From: Oxyruncus cristatus
Taxonomy: Eukaryota; Chordata; Aves; Passeriformes; Cotingidae
Assembly: GCA_013399855.1 (NCBI GenBank)
Contig: VXAY01002115.1
Coordinates: 721,495-785,494, forward strand
Length of the DNA stretch: 64,000 bases
Direction: 5' to 3'
Shown: piece after piece, positions 1 to 11,763 of the stretch
Layout of the letters: each line of letters opens with the position of its first letter
Position numbering within the stretch: the stretch's first letter is position 1
Notes under the pieces: generated by a model
The model's database searches: none
Told to the model about the DNA's origin: nothing
What the model saw: only the letters and a program-made list of their open reading frames with translations
Program-made: the position numbers and the translations under genes

Positions 1-2120
1 AGAAGGTTGTTGGTAGGGCTAATACAGTGTAAAGTGGGGATTGTTGTTTTGCTGCTGTTCTGCCTTGCACTCGTATGAGGTTTTTTTGAATAAAAACTGT
101 ACAAGTAGTGAGCAGAGTGTGGGATCTACAGTGAGAAGGCTTGCTGTTAAACCTCTAAGCTCTAGTACTCATGTAAATATGCTTTGTGTGCATTCATTAA
201 AATAAGAAAGTGGTGCCACTTTGTAAACTCAGCTTTCTTTGAGTGTAGGAGTTGGAGAGAGGGAGAATAGTATTAGAGGAGAATATTTTAGTCTACACCA
301 GCTCAGGGATATTGCCACCAGCAGAAAATCCACAAGGGGTAGAGTTGTAATGATGCAAAGCTGCTGCTATTTAATTTTGTTATGTCTTGCTGATTCAGAG
401 CATCCCAACGTGAATTACTATTATTATTAATATGGTCTTCTCAGTCCCCTAAGGGCAACCATTAGCAAAGGCAGGTATTGCTACGTGTTGTGGTGTAGGG
501 CAGCAAAAGGTACCTTTTTGGTGGCTACCTGGCGGAGCCTGGGCTTGTGCACAGAGCTGACTCAGGGGTGGTCAAAGACAGAAGCAAGGCTTGGTAAGGA
601 CAGCTAAAGATGGGGCTGAACATCATGAAGGGAGATCTGCATGCCCCTGTCATGCTGAGAGGAGAGTGGCCCTTATGTCCTGTCACGCTGCTGTGGTCCC
701 CCTCTGTAGGCAGGAGAGGATCTGGTGTGTTCAACCACTGCTGCACCGACCCAAGAGAGCTTTTTCTTTGTGATTTGGGCTACATGACCTTGAAAATGAA
801 CAATGTTGTAATCATGTACATCTCCTATCCAAGGCTGATGACACATTAGGATGTCATTAAAAAAAAAAAAAAATGAAACAGAGAAAAAAGTGGAAAAGTC
901 TGGTTTTGTGTGAGGATCCATATGCAGACTGAAATAGCAGTCAAGGAGACCTTTCAAAGTATTTTCTCGTTTGGAAACAGCCCTAATCCTCAGTTTTAAG
1001 TGATGTCACATCACTTCATCACTTCTCACTAGACTGAAACTTAGTGAATTCTGAGGAGAACTTAGTAATGGGGTGAGCACATGGTGTCAATGCTATTGAA
1101 ATGAAATGCTATTTCACTATCACGAGATAGTGATAGTCTGAGAAACAAATATTAAGTTAAGCTGGCAAAAGCTACATTTTGGGTATTTTCCAATCCAGTA
1201 TGTAAACCTTAAAACAGTGAGTGGGGAAGTGGATCAACAAAACATACATCTCTAGAGAACTGCACTTATGGGGGTAGATAAATTTGAACTTGTTTTACTG
1301 GGGGTAGCACTGTTGAGTTTTTCTTCTTAAGAAGTTTTAAGGATTTGTTTCCAGTGTTGCCCAAGCAAATTGTAAAGTATTGGGAAAGACAGACCCACCC
1401 CCTCCTCCAAGGCCATAAATCAGTTCTTCAGTGACGGTATATTAAATGATAACCTTGCCATGTTTAATGTCATGGCAGAAGGAGCTGCAGAGGCACTGCT
1501 CCTTCCAGCTGTGTCTGTGCAGGTGAATTAACCAAGTGAACATGGATCTCAGCTAATGAGAGGGATCTTGCAAAAACGTGGCAATGTTTTTCTCTGCTGG
1601 TGTCTCCTGAGGCGTCACCACCCTATTTAAGGCGTACTTTTTTCCCCTAGATTTCATCATCCCTGCTGATGTTGTTCGAGTAAATGATAGCTTTTTCAGT
1701 CACTTGGTTTGGGAGTGGAGTTTCTTTACAAATGGAATAATGCAGTCTTTTATCAAGAAATAGTTTCTTTCCTTGAGTAAAATAGCCCACGCTACAGTGC
1801 TCTTTTTGAGATAATTTTAAATCCAGCTTTTTCTGACTTCTGTGGGAAAAAAGGATCGATCCCTGGGAGGCTTATATTTCCTTTGAGAAAAGCTGCTATT
1901 AAGCTCTGAAAGAGTTAAGCAAATGCAAGGCTCCGCGAGCCAAAACTCACTTTTCAATGCGCTTGTTGTACTTAAATGTCAATCTATTTGAAAAAGGAGA
2001 GTGTCCCAATTATTTGGATGGCCAAAAGAAACAGCTTCGATTCTTTATCATGTAAATACACTTAAAAGCATGATTTAAAACAGATGAAGAGGGAACTGAA
2101 TTAGTGTTTTGGTTGCTCAG
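1..2120. other. gene-free intron stretch
   Basis: No convincing gene is present. Short open frames (up to 94 codons) have no recognisable domain. A poly-A run lies at 859-873. A small perfect inverted repeat, cactatc/gatagtg, lies at 1115-1132. The part from about 1870 to 2090 is unusually rich in homeodomain-like and TAAA motifs and may belong to the regulatory block that continues past 2400. Confidence 0.6.
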
Positions 2121-2352
2121 CGGAGCCAAGTGTAGGCCTCCTTGGCACGGGCTGAGGCTGCTCCGGAGCTCCGGTGCCGCAGCAGCCCCGGGTTGTTTGA
2201 AGGCGGTGAGTGGCCCTGGCTCTGCTCCCACCCCACCAGCCCTCCCCGCTCTTCCCTCCCCGCCGCCTCTGGAAACGACTCCGTGCGCGGGGAAAACCGT
2301 GCGAGCTGGCTGGGAACGGGTCAGAGCCCCCGCGCCTTCGCCGTGGCCGGCG
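2121..2352. promoter_or_regulatory. small intronic CpG island
   Basis: About 23 CpG dinucleotides fall within roughly 232 bases, counted by eye, with G+C near two thirds. The DNA on both sides is AT-rich and CpG-poor. The patch could be a promoter of an intronic or antisense transcript, an orphan CpG island, or a CpG-rich enhancer. Open frames of 83-130 codons overlap it on both strands, but their proline/alanine-rich composition is what any GC-rich DNA gives, so they are not called as genes. Confidence 0.5.
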
Positions 2353-2379
2353 TTAATTTGGGGTGGCAAGCTCTGAAGT

Positions 2380-2730
2380 TCCTTTCCAGCTAATTTGTTC
2401 ACATAATTTAGTTAGCAAAATCATATGTTTTATTAATCTAATAAAATGCGTTTCATGGTTTAGACCGTCTTTAATCCTTTGACCTTTGAAGTCACTCTTT
2501 ATAGTCTTCAGGTTGCAGTAATTTATTTTGGTTGTTTCTGTTGGGAAAACAGTTTAACAATCTGCTTTCGTTCCAGTTTTACATTTTTTTCCCTTAAAGG
2601 TAAATGGGATTAGTAAACATCTGCTTCTTTTGAATATTTACAAACTTCACAATCAAGATTTAACAATGCCAACAACATTAGTAGTTTAAATGCTTATAAA
2701 TATTCACAGACAAATAAATACAGCATTGAG
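2380..2730. promoter_or_regulatory. candidate conserved regulatory element beside the CpG island
   Basis: This AT-rich block abuts the CpG island. It contains CCTTTGACCTTTGAAG (2476-2491), which is two CTTTGA TCF/LEF-like sites in tandem and, on the other strand, a DR1-like nuclear receptor site (AAGGTCAAAGG). Several TAAT, AACAAT and TATTTAC-type motifs follow. No coding potential is seen. Function is inferred only from motif density. Confidence 0.3.
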
Positions 2731-5700
2731 GCACACTGGGCAGGTGTTTCTAATTTCTAAGAGTTTAAGAGTAGCTGTTAGAACATGGCATATCTTTTAT
2801 GCAACTCAGAATATATTTGGTGACACGTTACATGTGCTTTTCACATTGTAAGTAACTCAGCTAACCCACTCTCTCTACCTCCCAAGGCATTTTCAGGAGG
2901 AAAACATTTGCTCAATTGTATTAAATGCTACAGAGAGTTTTGCCTGTCAGTATAATTTTAACTAAAACACACTAGCTCACTAACTCTATGTGTAATTAAA
3001 TACGTGGAGTTAAAGATGAAGTGATGTGAGGTTATATTTCCCTGGCTTTTGACAGAGGTTTAGTCTGACATCAGACTTGGGAAAGCAGGATTCAAGGCAG
3101 GAGCCTGGTTCTTACTTAAATGCTTTTCAGCTCCTTAAGACCAGTGGATAATACTAGTGCAGTTATTTTCAGTATGTCTTGTCCCAGAGGTCAGTGTTAA
3201 ACACAAGGGGATTTGCTCCTGATACCCTTCAAAGATTTTACTTTTAAAGTATCTTTTGTTTGCTAACCCAGTGTAAAATCCCTCTGTGCCCAGGCTGTCC
3301 CCAGAAACAGCAGTTTTTCTCAAAATCTAAATCCTAGTTTAGCTTGGGAGAAATAAAACCCTGAATTGCTCCAAGAAGAAGCAGGAATCGATGACAACTC
3401 ATCAGAGCAGTCATTTGGCCCCTGCTCCCCTTGCCCTCAGCATGAGGTTCACCTCCTACCAAATCAGGTGGCTTTGCTCTTTCTGGCCACACTTGGGGTG
3501 TTAGGAGAGACCTCAGCCCCCTCTTGCTCTGTGTTCCCATTACTCCTCATACACACATGGGAAGGAAACACTTCACTGAAATACTTTGCACTCGTGTTCG
3601 GTGCCCAGACAAGGTGCTATGTGTCGACAGGGTTATGTGCTGCAAAGAAAGAAAATTTGTAAAAATGAATGGAGCTTTACAGGGCAGATCATTTGGCTGT
3701 GTGTGTGGAGCAGCAAAGAAAATGTTCTCTTCCTCTCTTAATTTTCAAAGTCTTTGTAAGACCTCAGGAATGAAATCCCTTTGCATTTCACATTTATTTA
3801 CACTTCCAGGGCACAGCCGTATCAGTTGCAACCTTGGTTTGTCTCTTTGCCTTACAATGAGTTCTGCTCTGGTTCATCCTTTATCACTTTTTCACGGTGC
3901 TTCCAGCAGTGGCTGCAGATGGTCTTAGCCCTGAAACTTGTGCTTTTAACAATTAGTTCTTTAAGTTATAATAATAATGAAATCATGCTTAAGAGGCAAA
4001 CGTTCCTCTCTCACCCCATTCAGCCATCTGGCTTTGCTAGGGAAGAATTACTCCCAGCAAATCTACCCTGTTTACCAGGCTTAGGGCCCAGGATTCATTT
4101 GGTCTTTTCTTCATGTTGTTCAAACTGAAAAAGGCTTTTCCCCGACATGCTTAAACCCTCCAAAGCTCTTGGTGATGGGTGGGATGGTGGGGATGGCATG
4201 AAAACCCTGCAGGCAGGCAGAGGGGAGAGCCTGTGGTACCGCCTGTTTTCTGAGGAAAAACAGCAAACCCCATGTCTAGCTCTGCACCTGGAAAAACAAG
4301 GTTTATCACAGTCTCCCCCACCTGCCTCCGAGTGCCAAAAGTCTGTCACTGTTTACCTGGAAGTGACCCGGGAGCGGTGGCTAGACAGGCGCTTAGAGCC
4401 CAGACTTGTTTTTTTATCCTGTATTTGCTGTTTTGGGGGTGCTCCCCTGGCACTGCTGGGACCGCACGGAGAAGAGGTTGGAGCCTTGGGAGGGCAAATG
4501 AGGATGGATGGGCTCTAACCACAGGGAGTGGGACATGAGCCCCTCCATCCTCCTGTGGGGTAAAGACACGATCCAGGTGTTTTCTGCACCATTCACAGCC
4601 CTGGGGTGAATCTGGGAGGATGGAAAACCAACCCTTGTTTTCCTGTGTGACATTGTGTGGTGCCCTTCAGCCAGTTTGATGCCCCAAACTTCTCAAAATG
4701 GTTCTTTGCCCTAGGTGACAAGGACCCACCTCAGTTAAATGGTTGGGTTTAGTTTCACGCTCGTGAGTTGCAGGTTAATTGGTTGAGGGGTTTTTTGCAC
4801 GCCGTGGCAGGCACCGTGCCAGCCTTTTGGGGACTCCAGTCAGATCTCAGCTGTTTTCAGAGAAAACAAAGGGCTGCTTGCTCTGTGAATGGAGAAATCA
4901 GGATTTTATGCTAAAAAAAGGAATCAAGTTGTTCATATGAAAAACACACATGAGCCAAATGTGGCAGCAGTGCTATGGGGCTTCCTGTTAAAATCAGTAG
5001 GATTTCCAAAAAAAGATTCTGTCTTGCAAGTACTGAAGTTGATCTCAGCAGCCATCTCTTCTTTTCTTTACTACATTGTGTTGGGGGTACTGTGCCTGGC
5101 TTGAAACAAGACACACAGAGTAGGAAAAGCAAATTTTGTAGACTTATATACATAAGCTAGAAAGGGCGAACAAAGCATCTTGTGACAAAGCCAGTTTAAA
5201 GATATGAATAGTTAGAAAACTAACACCTCTGAAGGGAAATTGTTGTGTTTTGCCTTTTCAGTTATCTACTTATCACACAAAAATAGCAACAATTTTAGCT
5301 CCCATTCTGTTTTCTCAAGACAGCCTGCCCACAGATTTTCTAGAAAATGTGGTTACCAGCTGGTATGGCAGTTCACAGTGCAATTTCTGTTTTGCTTCCA
5401 ACAATCTGGCATCTCATATCTATATCAAGTCGCAATTTACCAGGAAATATGTATGTATATGTATGTATGTATAAAGGAGTTCTAAATCATATGAGCATTT
5501 TTTGGTTTTCAAAAAAGAAATCAAAACAAGCCATGGAATTAAGCCTAAATTTCAAGAGAATGACGCTGTGGAAGAATAAAGAATTGATTTTTTTTTTTTC
5601 CCAAACTCAAGTAAAGATTTCCTGAGTGAACATGATCAAGAAAAGAAAAAAATAGCCCTGTGCATTTTAAAGTTAAATATTTGCATTCTTAAATGTACCT

Positions 5701-6777
5701 GAAAGATTTTACGTTATTCTTTGGGAACGTTCTGGTCTGTTATGAGGTTTCTGACTTTCTGTATCTCAGCCTGACATAATTGGCCTCTGACCCTACCCTG
5801 GAGCAGTACTGCAGAGTTCTTTATAATGTGTTTGTTTGCAGTTTGACTTCTTATTTTGAACACCTTTGGCTCAAGGTTACCCTAATAGAAACAGGGTGTC
5901 AACACTGAGAAGGGGGGAGGATGGAGTCTTCCACACCCCCCCTCTAAGATTTGAAATGCAGGTCTTAATGGCTTCCAGGTGTACCTCGATGTTGCACATA
6001 TTTGGCTGGGATCCTGTAGGGACTGGGGGTTTTGCCTTTAAAAATACAGCAGAAAACAAGCTTTGAAGTTTTGAAGATTAAACTGGTAAAAATAAACTGA
6101 AAGTAAGCCAGCTCTTCTTGCATTCCAAGAAAGGGAAATGGTTTCAGCAGGCCATTTCTATGGGACTCTGTATTAGTGTTGGAAAAGTGTTAGTGCCACT
6201 AAATATTCTGCTGGAAAGCTGAAGGCACATATTTCTCTCAACTTGATAAATCTTGCAGCAAGAACACCACTTGAGTGAATTCCTTAACAGCACTACAAGC
6301 ACCTTCAGATACTCTAGAATTGGGGTTTTTTTGGATGCCTCAACCTTTCAAAAGCCTTAGGTTGCTTTCAAGGAGTCAGTTCAAGTCCATAAAATTTGAT
6401 TGCATAATGACTGTGGGCTGTATTCATAACATGTGACCTGTGGGCTGCAAGGTATGTCTCACATTTTACAAGCCTACAAAGACTTCCTGAGCGCTCATGA
6501 ACCCCACCTTTCCAGTGCATGGGGGGGACTTTTCTCACCCCATGGTTATAAGCCACAAAATTAATACAGGCACGAACTTGTCCTTCGAAGGGCAAGGAGG
6601 GTGGATGGCAATTAACATCTGATTTTCTTCAGACTCAGTGAGTTCCTACACTGTGGCCATAAGTGGAAGATCTCTTGGGCAGTGACTTCTCAGTGTGGTT
6701 GTACAGCTAAGCAAATATTGTCTGAACAGCTGTGAAATAGCGCTGTTGGACTGCACAGATGCACAGGAAAGAAAAAT
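2731..6777. other. gene-free intron stretch
   Basis: No gene is recognised. Overlapping frames of 80-134 codons at 3366-4653 lie in a locally more GC-rich segment and look like chance ORFs, with no domain and no agreement between frames. A TATG/GTAT microsatellite lies at 5448-5472 and a T run at 5588-5599. Confidence 0.55.
5448..5472. repeat. (GTAT)n microsatellite, interrupted
   Basis: A short run of tatgtatgtatatgtatg units that continues to ata at 5472. It is a simple repeat of about six units with one interruption. Confidence 0.7.
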
Positions 6778-6820
6778 TATCACTGAATCACAAAATACCT
6801 TAGACTGGAAGGATGTGGAG
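6778..6820 (-). repeat. CR1 LINE 3' end fragment, reverse orientation
   Basis: The sequence atcactgaatcacaaaat followed by actggaaggatg is the reverse complement of the CR1 tail, where cccttccaac comes before attctgtgattctgtgat. Only the terminal 40 or so bases are clear. The CR1-like cctctgatccccttgacctcc wording near 6940-6965 suggests the copy may extend to about 7000 in a decayed form. Confidence 0.5.
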
Positions 6821-9800
6821 TTGCTGGCTGAGGGCTCATTTGCCTTTTTGGGTCCCTGCATGTGTTCCCTAATGACTGCTGCTGCCTTTTCCTGGTCATA
6901 CGCTCCATCGGTGACCTCCAGCCTCAAACACAGGCTCTCTGATCCCCTTGACCTCCTCTTCTCAGGACTATGACCACTAAGACAACATTTCCAAGAAATG
7001 TCTTGTATCTCTTCTAATCCTCTACTGATCAGCTGGATGTCACGTTCTTAAGTTTATGTCTGTTTGCTGTAATTTGTGTCTCCTGTTCCTGCTTGCTATC
7101 TTCGGAAAACAGCATGATGGACACGGGGGCCAGATTAGTGTTCTTGATCTGCTCTGCACCGCTCTGCTGGCAGAAAAGAGGTGCAAATCCACCTCAGCTG
7201 TCCTTTTGCAGTGGTTCATGTCTTCAGGGTAGTGGAGAAGGGCCGTAGCATGTTGATATGTCCACTCTGAGAGCTGGCTTTGTGAGCAGCAGACCTGGAT
7301 GCTGCCGCTGCTGCTGCACGCACCTGGGTGCAGCCTGATGTGGTGGAGGAGATGAGGGGGGACCAGAACCCTGTCACACCAACCTCAGATTACCGTGTTC
7401 TGTACCAGTACTGATGGAAGGAAGACTAAGAACATCCACCCTGATGACAATGGTAAAAGGATGTAATGTGTTCATTAACAGAAGTTAGAACTACCTGTAT
7501 TTCTGTGTTTTGATCAAAAATCACTGTTGGCGTCACAGCTCTTGACAGCTCTTTTGTTCATGAGGAACTGTGGTCAGAAGACGACTTTGGAGAGAGGGGA
7601 AGAGGGTCAAATAACAAATGATGAGCCAAAAGAAAAGTTTTTGCCAGAGGCAGAGCTGTGAGTGCCGCTGAAATGGGGGCTGGAGTACCTGACAGTCAGG
7701 AGGGAGAAAATCCAGTGAGCAGTTTCACTGCTGGATGATGAGCAATGAGTTTTCCTCTTTACTTCCTCTGATTAAAAATTTGTGGCCAGCTGTTAACGCT
7801 GAGTGGAACTGTCTGGGATTTTATTTGCTTCCCATTTAGGGGCAACATCAGTCTTGCTTCTTTATACTTCTCAATGGGAAAAAAAAAACCTGCTTGGTTT
7901 CCAATTGCAGCTTTTTATTATCACAGACCAAGAAGAGGGGAAATGAAAAATCATCTTAATTAAAAACCACTAAAGTCTCATGAAATACATGGTTCTTGTT
8001 TTTGAAGTGCTTTGTCAGGAACTGTCCACAGCCATTATTTTTAATTAGCTTATCTTTTAAATTAAAAATGGGTTATTTGCATTTTTTTAATGGGGAGTTG
8101 CTTGATCATTCAGTTCCCCTGTATTTTCATGTTCTAAGACAAGGAAGTTATGTAAAAAAAAAGAGTCCAGGCAATTTGATTAAAAATACATTGTATCTTT
8201 TTATTCTTCTTTCTTACTTGTTTATATAAATTATGTGAACTTTTACAGCTATCATTCTCCAAAAGAGTCTCTTAGAATTTTACAGTCATTGAGAGAAGAC
8301 AGAAAAAAAAATTAGGCCCTGTAAGTAATGTGGTCATTTATAAAATAGCTTCTCTTTCAAATCATAATTAGAGGTCAAAAGGCCAGAAGAGAAGAAAAAA
8401 AAATATTAAAAAGATTGAAATTGAAAAATTTTGAAAGATTCTCATTTTCACTTCACCCTCTATAAAGTAAGACCCCTTCTCTGTAACAAAATCAATGTTT
8501 CTTACAGGAGATGGATATTAAAGTAAAAATTTAAAAAATAATATTTTCTAGAAGAATAATACAAAAAGGGGTTGGCTTTCACTAATTTGTACTTTGTAAC
8601 ACGTAAGTCTTTCTGTTTCAAGAAGTTCCCTTAGACGGTTTGGTATTCAGAGGTGCTGAACCCCAGAAAAACCCCACTGGCTTCAGCTCAGACTCCATAC
8701 GGTAGAGTCAGCACCATGACAGACCAAACTCCCTGTGAATGCACTGGGATAAAGTCACTCTCACCAACAATGGAAAACATTCACGTTGACCCTGAAAAGA
8801 GTCAGTTAACAGTGCATAACAGCTCTCCCGAGCTTTTGAAATGTGATGGGAGCAACACCGTAGTCAGTGGAAACATCCAGACCTGGCAGGGGGGGGGACG
8901 TTTCTGAGCTGGACTTGCCCCAGGACAAGTGTGTCTACACCCTTATGCTTAAGAAATTAACCTTGAGACTCTTAACAACCAGCAGGGATTATTTCTCACT
9001 GTTTATCTTGAGGTGATGGGTACTTCCAGCTGTACATTGCTTCTTGGAACAGGTGGCTTATCAATTTTTTCTTTCTTTTCTGTACTCTACACGATCATTT
9101 GTACTAAGTAAGAAAATGTCATTCCCGAGTTCCTGCAGTATGTCCTGAGGTCTGACTTTAGCACCGAAGTAGAACCATAATGTGAAGGTAGATCAGGCAT
9201 TTGTGATAGCATTTATTTGCATTGCCTTGGTTTTTCTTTCCTTTTCACAACAGCTCTTTGTGGATTTGCAGTCTTTCTGCTACATTGCCTTATAATTATG
9301 TTATTGAAGTTTAGTTCATAATTCATCGTATCTGTGTGGTACACTGTACTCAATTTGGGTTAAATTAAAACCCTAGCAGCTGGAAAATAATGTCATCTTT
9401 CTCAAAACTATGATCCTTTAGTTAGGAACCTACAAGTGAGAGAAAACACTTCTGGATTCTGGTTATGTCAGCGTAGTAATAAGGAGTTAGGAGTAAAATT
9501 TGAATTACAGGGTGAAAGGAAGGCATTGGTGACCAAATACAGAAATATTTAACAAATGTTGTCAAATGTGTTGCATGCCAGTACTCACAGGCCATGTCTG
9601 CATCCCTTCATGATAGCAGTGCCAGAGCTCACCTCAAAGGGACACTTAGATCAGATTCAGGCTCCTAATTATATTGTTTGGGTGAGAATGATTTAGGAAG
9701 GAAAAAAAAAAAAAGGCGAATATACTTAAAACAAGTATTTTATAGTTGTTTTAAGTGATAAAACAAATGCTCAAACAAGCTTTAGCTCCATAATAGCCTT

Positions 9801-11524
9801 GAGCCAACCTTCCTGTTTCTTCCTTTTTGCTGCCAAGTTGCATCACGAGGTAACATGTCATGAACTCGCCATTCATTATTGTTATTGTTTTTGGAGAGAC
9901 AGAGACTGGAGTTGTGGTTGTGGTAGGAGGAGAAGTACATTACTGAAATCACTTACAGTAAAACCCCAGTTTTGAATATCATTTCACTTCCTAAACAGGA
10001 AGTGTCCTACGAAAAACAACAACAGAAGAAAATGCAAGTGGAAGAGGATCTCAACCCATCAGCTTTTGAATTAAGGGTCATTCCAGAAAACTAGACGTGG
10101 TTTCTACATGAGGTGGCTTTTCAGCCTGAATTGGGAAGACCTATTTAAACTTCTTTTCAGCAGCCTTATAAGGATGTCTCCTAGTTAGCTATCAATGGAA
10201 TATCAGCTGCATTCAGCAGCTCTTTGCTTGTTCCTGCCTTGGCAATAAAAACCCTCCAGTCCTGAGCATGTCTGATGACTTTGAACTCAATTTTCTAGCG
10301 TGAAGTTAATCAGTTCCTGCCTTTTCACCCTTCTTATGTAAGTCTTTGTGGCCATCTAACTATTTCTATTCAGGATTGTGCTAGTAATTTTGGTAATTAT
10401 TGATGATTTTTCAAATGTAGGGTCAGCCCATAATCTGACCAGCAACTTTACACATTGCAGTGATCCAGATTCAATTCTGACTTTTGGAGCATTGTAATTT
10501 GTAACTCAGAATGGATTAAGCCTACAGGGTTAGGCAAACATCCCAAAGATTCAAATCTCATCTTGATGACTAAGAATAACCAGCTTCTGGCTCTTAGAAG
10601 GTTTTACATATCAACAAAGCTGTGCATTTGCATTAATGGCTATCACACCACAGGGGCCTGCTCGTGTTTATCTTGGGAACAACCAGAAGCTGCACATTTA
10701 GTTTAAATTTGTTTAAATGTGACTCCTGTTGAAATCGGTGGCAAGCTGTGTGCACATATGTGACTAGAACGGTGCCTAAGGACTGCATTTCCACCAGTTT
10801 TTCAGATCAAGAGTTATGTCTTAGAGAAATATCACGTGATAGATCAGAAAATTGCCCATTTTAGTATCAAAAATTCAGTTGGAGCCTCCATTTTTCTGGG
10901 TCTCTGTTATGTACTGTGAGTGAGAGGCACAGTTACCATTTTACTGGCAGCTTGTGGCTGTGTTTAAAGGTTGCCTTCCAATTGACATCAGTGACCCAAA
11001 AAGTGTGCCCATGAGGAGGACAGTCCATTTTGCCCCATAAAACCCACAACTCAAACCTGAGAAAATGATTGAGTGGGAATGCCTCAGTTTTTGAAATGGT
11101 CAAAATTGTTTGGATGTTGGCATCTAAGTTTTGAATTCAGTTTTTGCCGCGTTTTTGTGTTGGGATGACTCTCTTTTGGGTTCACCTTAATTTTTACACT
11201 TGCATTCCATGGGTGAACCAGCTGCCAGTTACATTTGAAAAACAAGTCTCTCCTAACAAGCTGAAAAGCAAAGTTTTTAAGAGATAGAATTACCAAAATT
11301 GTAGGGCTTCCAAAAGAAATTTCTTCTTAAAAACAGTTTCTGAGAGTGCAAGAGTATTGGGTCAGCTGCACCGAAAACAGGTCATCCCATTTAACTTCTC
11401 CTGTATTTGGTGTTCAATTTTATCTGCCCAGGAAGTTGCTTTGTAAAATCACATCCCTCCCTCTCATCACCACCACCTGCTACTGTGAATCCTTTGGGAA
11501 AACAAGGGGTAATGGCTTTAAACT
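6821..11524. other. gene-free intron stretch
   Basis: No gene is seen. The stretch holds an AT-rich part at 8030-8560, a G9 run at 8889-8897, a poly-A run at 9700-9714, and a perfect hairpin at 9724-9756. Open frames stay under 95 codons. Confidence 0.55.
9724..9756. repeat. perfect 11-bp inverted repeat (hairpin)
   Basis: The arms acttaaaacaa (9724-9734) and ttgttttaagt (9746-9756) are exact reverse complements around an 11-base loop. There is no T-tract terminator context or precursor-length stem, so it is noted only as a structural motif. Confidence 0.6.
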
Positions 11525-11763
11525 AAAAGAGAGCGGTTTAGATTGGATATTAGAAATAAATGCTTGACTGTGGGGGGGGGGGTGAGGCACTGGCATAGAT
11601 TGCCCAGAGGAGCTGTGGCTGTCCCATCTCTGGAAGTGTTCAAGACCATGCTGGACGGGGCTTAGAGCAACCTGGGCTAGTGGAAGGTGTCCCTGCCCAT
11701 GGCAGGGGGTTGGAACAGGATGGTCTTTAAGGTCCCTTCCAACCCAAACCATTCTGTGATTCC
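11525..11763 (+). repeat. CR1 LINE 3' end, about 240 bp
   Basis: This is the best repeat in the window. It shows the CR1 3' UTR order: ggtttagattggatatt, then gaggcactgg, ttgcccagaggagctgtgg, a ctggaagtgttcaa segment, ggtgtccctgcccatgg, and the tail cccttccaacccaaacc with attctgtgattc. It is truncated at the 5' side, as most avian CR1 copies are. A G11 run (11572-11582) replaces the usual gagggtgg before gaggcactgg. The copy is well preserved, which argues for relatively recent insertion in the bird lineage. Confidence 0.95.

Noticed and set aside
1115..1132. Inverted repeat cactatc/gatagtg as a transposon terminus
   Set aside because: Arms are only 7 bp with a 4-base loop, and no partner terminus or target-site duplication was found.
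2010..2402. 130-codon open frame on - over the CpG island
   Set aside because: Alanine/glycine/proline-rich translation follows from GC-rich DNA lacking stop codons. Two frames on the other strand are equally open.
3366..4653. Cluster of overlapping frames of 80-134 codons on both strands
   Set aside because: The frames conflict with each other, share no splice structure and show no known domain. The local GC content explains the lack of stops.
6821..7440. Possible extended reverse CR1 body
   Set aside because: Only the first 40 bases match clearly. Later CR1-like words are too scattered to define a boundary by eye.
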